Source: Streptomyces sp. NBC_01217 (lineage in GTDB: Bacteria; Actinomycetota; Actinomycetes; Streptomycetales; Streptomycetaceae). From it: a stretch of DNA of 64,000 nt. Made by a program: the position numbers and the translations under genes. The notes beneath the pieces were generated by a model. That model was not told the origin of the DNA. It ran no database searches and was given only the letters and a program-made list of their open reading frames with translations. Each line of letters opens with the position of its first letter. Position 1 is the first letter of the stretch. Positions 61,901 through 64,000 of this stretch are shown here, in pieces. The stretch is from NCBI RefSeq assembly GCF_035994185.1, contig NZ_CP108538.1, positions 2,480,001 through 2,544,000 on the forward strand, written 5' to 3'.

Positions 61901-64000
61901 TCCTGGCCCTGTCCGATCCAGACCTGTCCGGTCCTCGCGAGATCGACGGTGCGCTGCGGGCCGTCGGCGGTGCCGTCCTTCTCGACGGTGTACGGGATGG
62001 AGGAGGCGCCCTCGTCGAGCTTGATCCAGGCGAAGGCGCCGTAGGCGTCGCGCCCGGTGAAGTCGGCCGACGCGCCGCCCGCCTTGAGCTGCCAGCCGTC
62101 GTAGTCGCCGTCCGCGCGCTTGTAGTGGACGACGGCGTAGTCGCGCTGGACGGCGACGGGCTTGGCGTCCGCCGGGGCCTGTCCCGCGGTCGTCGAGGCG
62201 AGGGCGCTGGCGGTGCGTCCAATGCGGTCTACTACAACGGCCTTGTACCGCAGTGGTGTTCCGGCCGCGACCTTGCCGTCCAGGTGCTGGGTGACCTTGT
62301 AGGGGGCGTGGTCGGCGCTGCCGAGTGTGACCCACTTGCCGTTGCCGGTCTGGGCGGCGAAGACGACCCGGTCGAGGGACCCGCCGTCGACGTCCGCGGA
62401 GATCTCGACGGTGCCGGTGGCCCCGGCGGCGGGTGCCGTCAGCGCAATTGAGGGCTTGGCCACGGGGTCGCCCATCGCCTTCTCGGCGCGCAGCACGAGG
62501 CTGGAGAGGGCGGGGACGGTGACGGTGATCCTCTTGTCGGCGCCACTGCGGACGGTGGCCGAACCGCCGTAGACCGTACGGAAGTCCATGCCCTGCGAGG
62601 CAGTCGGGAGCTCGACCGTCCTGGCCTCGTTCCCGCTGTTCGTGGCGACGACGTACTCGTTCGGCCGCTTGGGGTCCGTACGGGAGAACGCGTAGACGGG
62701 CCCTTCCGCGTACCGCTCGGTCTGGACGCCGTCGCGCAGGGCCGGGTTCTTCCTGGTCAGCTCGGAGAGCGCGGCGATGTTCCGGTACAGCGGGTGGCTT
62801 GTGTCGTAGGCGTCCGAGGCGTGCGTACGGTCGGTGCCCAGCTGATCGTCGTCGAGGTAGTCGGCGGTCTTCGAGGCGAACATGGTCTGGCGGGCGTCCT
62901 TGTCGCCGCCCGCGCCGGTGAAGCCCTGCTCGTCGCCGTAGTAGACGACGGGGTTTCCGCGGCTGAGGAACATCAGCTCGTTGGCGAGCCGTGCGCGCTT
63001 GACGAGTTCCGCGTCGTCGGCCTCCGGGTTGTCCTGCTTCAGGAACGCGCCGATGCGGCCCATGTCGTGGTTGCCGAGGAAGGTGACCTGCTCGTAGGCG
63101 TTGGCCTTGTCGGTGGTGTACCGGTAGTCGTCACCGAACACCGCGGCGAGCTTCGAGGCCGGGGCGCCCTGCGAGGCGTACTGGCGTGCCGCTTCCTGGA
63201 ACGGGAAGTCGAGCGTCGCGTCGAGCCGCCCCCGGGTCACGTAGGGCGAGGTGATGGCGGTGTCGGCGGAGTAGACCTCGCCGAACATGAAGAAGTTCTT
63301 GCGCCCGCGCTCGGCGGCGTAGGCGTCCAGCGCCGTCGCCCACTGGGTCCAGAAGTCCATGTCGACGTGTTTGACGGTGTCGATCCGGAAGCCGTCGATA
63401 TCGAAGTCGCGGACCCACTTCTCGTAGATCTCCTCCATGCCGGAGACGACCTCGGGCCGTTCGGTCCACAGGTCGTCGAGCCCGGAGAAGTCGCCGTAGG
63501 TGGTGGACTCGCCGGCGTACGTCGAGTCACCGCGGTTGTGGTACATCGTCGGGTCGTTGAGCCAGGCCGGAACCTTCTCCCCGGTGTTCTTCGGTGTGTA
63601 CGGGAAGGAGTCCGTGTCGACCTTCGCCAGGCCCTTGCTGTCGTCGAACGGGCGGCCGTCCCGGTCGAGGTACGGGTAGGCGCCCTTCGGCCTGTACCCG
63701 TACTTCTTCTCCGCGTAGTCGACGGTGTCCGCGGTGTGGTTGGTGATGACGTCGAAGAAGACCTTCATGCCCTTGCCATGGGCCTTGTCGATCAGTTTCG
63801 ACAGGTCGGCGTTGGTGCCGAAGTGCGGGTCGACCTGGGTGAAGTCGGTGATCCAGTAGCCGTGGTACCCGGCCGATGCGTCCTTGCCGGTGCCCTGCAC
63901 GGGGCGGTTCTTGAAGATCGGTGCGAGCCAGATGGCGGTGGTGCCGAGGCCCTTGATGTAGTCGAGCCGCTCGGTCAGGCCCTTGAGGTCGCCGCCCTGG
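58966..64000 (-). CDS. pulA: Pullulanase-type enzyme with two GH13 catalytic domains (5' end outside window)
   Basis: The gene runs to the window edge without a start, so the N-terminus is missing. The first GH13 domain shows [11 protein letters not shown] (63361-63410), FGEVYS (about 63273-63293) and FLGNHDMGR (63055-63081), an alpha-amylase-type set. Pullulanase-associated repeats follow ([20 protein letters not shown] and [19 protein letters not shown]), then CBM48/N2-type parts and a second catalytic domain with [11 protein letters not shown] (60141-60171), YGEGWNFGE (60024-60053) and DAHDNES (59640-59657). The C-terminus is a DUF3372-like beta domain. The gene probably degrades alpha-1,6- and alpha-1,4-linked glucans outside the cell; export cannot be checked. 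Confidence 0.93.
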   Translation of the reverse strand, partial: QGGDLKGLTERLDYIKGLGTTAIWLAPIFKNRPVQGTGKDASAGYHGYWITDFTQVDPHFGTNADLSKLIDKAHGKGMKVFFDVITNHTADTVDYAEKKYGYRPKGAYPYLDRDGRPFDDSKGLAKVDTDSFPYTPKNTGEKVPAWLNDPTMYHNRGDSTYAGESTTYGDFSGLDDLWTERPEVVSGMEEIYEKWVRDFDIDGFRIDTVKHVDMDFWTQWATALDAYAAERGRKNFFMFGEVYSADTAITSPYVTRGRLDATLDFPFQEAARQYASQGAPASKLAAVFGDDYRYTTDKANAYEQVTFLGNHDMGRIGAFLKQDNPEADDAELVKRARLANELMFLSRGNPVVYYGDEQGFTGAGGDKDARQTMFASKTADYLDDDQLGTDRTHASDAYDTSHPLYRNIAALSELTRKNPALRDGVQTERYAEGPVYAFSRTDPKRPNEYVVATNSGNEARTVELPTASQGMDFRTVYGGSATVRSGADKRITVTVPALSSLVLRAEKAMGDPVAKPSIALTAPAAGATGTVEISADVDGGSLDRVVFAAQTGNGKWVTLGSADHAPYKVTQHLDGKVAAGTPLRYKAVVVDRIGRTASALASTTAGQAPADAKPVAVQRDYAVVHYKRADGDYDGWQLKAGGASADFTGRDAYGAFAWIKLDEGASSIPYTVEKDGTADGPQRTVDLARTGQVWIGQGQDGQADEAPDGAYPPQDTTKAVLHYYRADGAYDGWGLHTWTGAKEPTDWAKPLQPVTKDASGITFEVPLTDGATSLSYILHKGDEKDLPSDQSLDIATYGHEVWMLGSTPGYLLPQTGGVPTPDLTKAEAQWIDADTVVWKVKATEATSQQLVHAKDGGISVVDGALSDEGQWLRLTPSALTDAQKAKYPHLKDYPAFTVDARDRDRVREALRGQLIATQRAANGALLAATGVQSAGVLDDLYGKNAATATLGPVFDHGRPTLSVWAPTARTVALELDGRSVPMRRDDHTGVWSVTGTKKWTGKPYRYVVNVWAPTVQKIVTNKVTDPYSTALTTDSARSLVVDLDDPGLAPKGWSGLKKPAAVPLRDAQIQELHIRDFSIADRTSKHPGEYLAFTDTRSDGMKHLKELADSGTSYVHLLPAFDIGTIPEKKSDQQKPACDLSVYAPDSEEQQACVAQAAAKDGFNWGYDPLHYTVPEGGYASDPEGTERTVEFRQMVQGLNGAGLRTVMDVVYNHTVASGQDDKSVLDRIVPGYYQRLLEDGTVATSTCCANTAPENTMMGKLVVDSVVTWAKEYKVDGFRFDLMGHHPKANILAVRKALDALTVARDGVDGKKIIVYGEGWNFGEIADDARFVQATQKNMAGTGIATFSDRARDAVRGGGPFDEDPGVQGFASGLYTDPNTSAANGTEAEQKARLLHYQDLIKVGLTGNLAGYTFTDSSGNTVKGSGVDYNGAPAGYAAAPGDALAYADAHDNESLYDALAFKLPADTSAADRARMQVLAMATATLSQGPALSQAGTDLLRSKSLDRNSYDSGDWFNALHWDCRDGNGFGRGLPPAADNASKWSYARPLLTGAALSPGCAQIDGASAAYQDLLTIRTTEKEFDLSTTDEVQSALSFPLSGKDETPGVITMRLGKLVVVLNATPGTQTQRIAELAGKRYALHPVQAAGADPTVKKSAYERSSGSFTTPGRTVAVFSLS

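Noticed and set aside
58777..62451. 1224-codon open frame on the plus strand opposite the ATPase and pulA
   Set aside because: Antisense to pulA, whose catalytic motifs are clear; the predicted product is repetitive Val/Gly/Arg with no recognisable domain.

Overview
This window is a high-GC stretch of a Streptomyces-type chromosome. Codon third positions are almost all G or C, GTG starts are frequent, and nearly every line has long antisense shadow frames. It carries both a type I glutamine synthetase (glnA) and a type II one (glnII), each behind a GlnR-box-like site. It also has a homodimeric pyruvate dehydrogenase E1 and the PspA/PspAA pair. The gene order (cob genes, pepA, lpd, sucB, GntR, aceE, lipB, lipA, glnA, glnII) matches what I recall of the conserved core arm of Streptomyces genomes. 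It is ordinary core chromosome, with islands of decay between about 42 and 44 kb and between 55 and 56.4 kb. I see no tRNA, rRNA, CRISPR array or prophage.

Layout. 0-6 kb: end of a two-component system (regulator cut by the window edge), pspAA-pspA, a DUF3043 membrane protein, a methyltransferase, a lipoprotein trypsin-like/PDZ protease and a small conserved protein. 6-14 kb: cobalamin lower-ligand genes cobU (fused to a metallo-beta-lactamase-like domain), cobT and cobS. Among them lie a methyltransferase, an MprF-like lysyl-phosphatidylglycerol synthase coupled to a rhomboid-like protein, and an unknown polytopic membrane protein. 13.7-24 kb: a GH114-like lipoprotein, pepA, then the 2-oxoacid dehydrogenase block lpdA, sucB, GntR regulator and aceE. 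24-30 kb: WYL regulator, DUF4240, GNAT, TIGR01777 oxidoreductase, FAD oxidoreductase and a TPR regulator. 30-36 kb: lipB-lipA, two small conserved genes, an RDD protein and glnA. 36-42 kb: MFS/MarR pair, secreted repeat protein, XRE regulator, Spx/ArsC-like protein and Gfo/Idh/MocA oxidoreductase. 42-46 kb: a broken TnpB-like transposon protein beside glnII, a candidate cysteine-containing leader peptide and a winged-helix protein. 46-55 kb: MMPL exporter, a second two-component system, a DUF1996 protein, a lipoprotein and a sigma-factor-like membrane protein. 55-64 kb: a deletion-fused pseudogene, TetR regulator, a CHMI-like protein with a shifted C-terminus, a STAND ATPase and a giant two-catalytic-domain pullulanase cut by the window end.

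How the genes fit together. lipB and lipA make and attach the lipoyl cofactor. SucB carries it on two lipoyl domains, Lpd reoxidises it and AceE feeds it, with a FadR-type GntR regulator placed between sucB and aceE. glnA and glnII share nitrogen control through GlnR. cobU, cobT and cobS complete the nucleotide loop of vitamin B12. Many convergent or operon ends are marked by perfect 11-19 bp hairpins without U-tracts, as is usual in Streptomyces.

The observations most worth following up are: the metal-dependent hydrolase/ferredoxin-reductase deletion fusion; the orphan, doubly broken TnpB with an end hairpin abutting the glnII promoter; the 39-codon leader-like ORF with tandem Cys codons; the sigma-like membrane-anchored protein; and the MprF-like/rhomboid-like overlapping pair.
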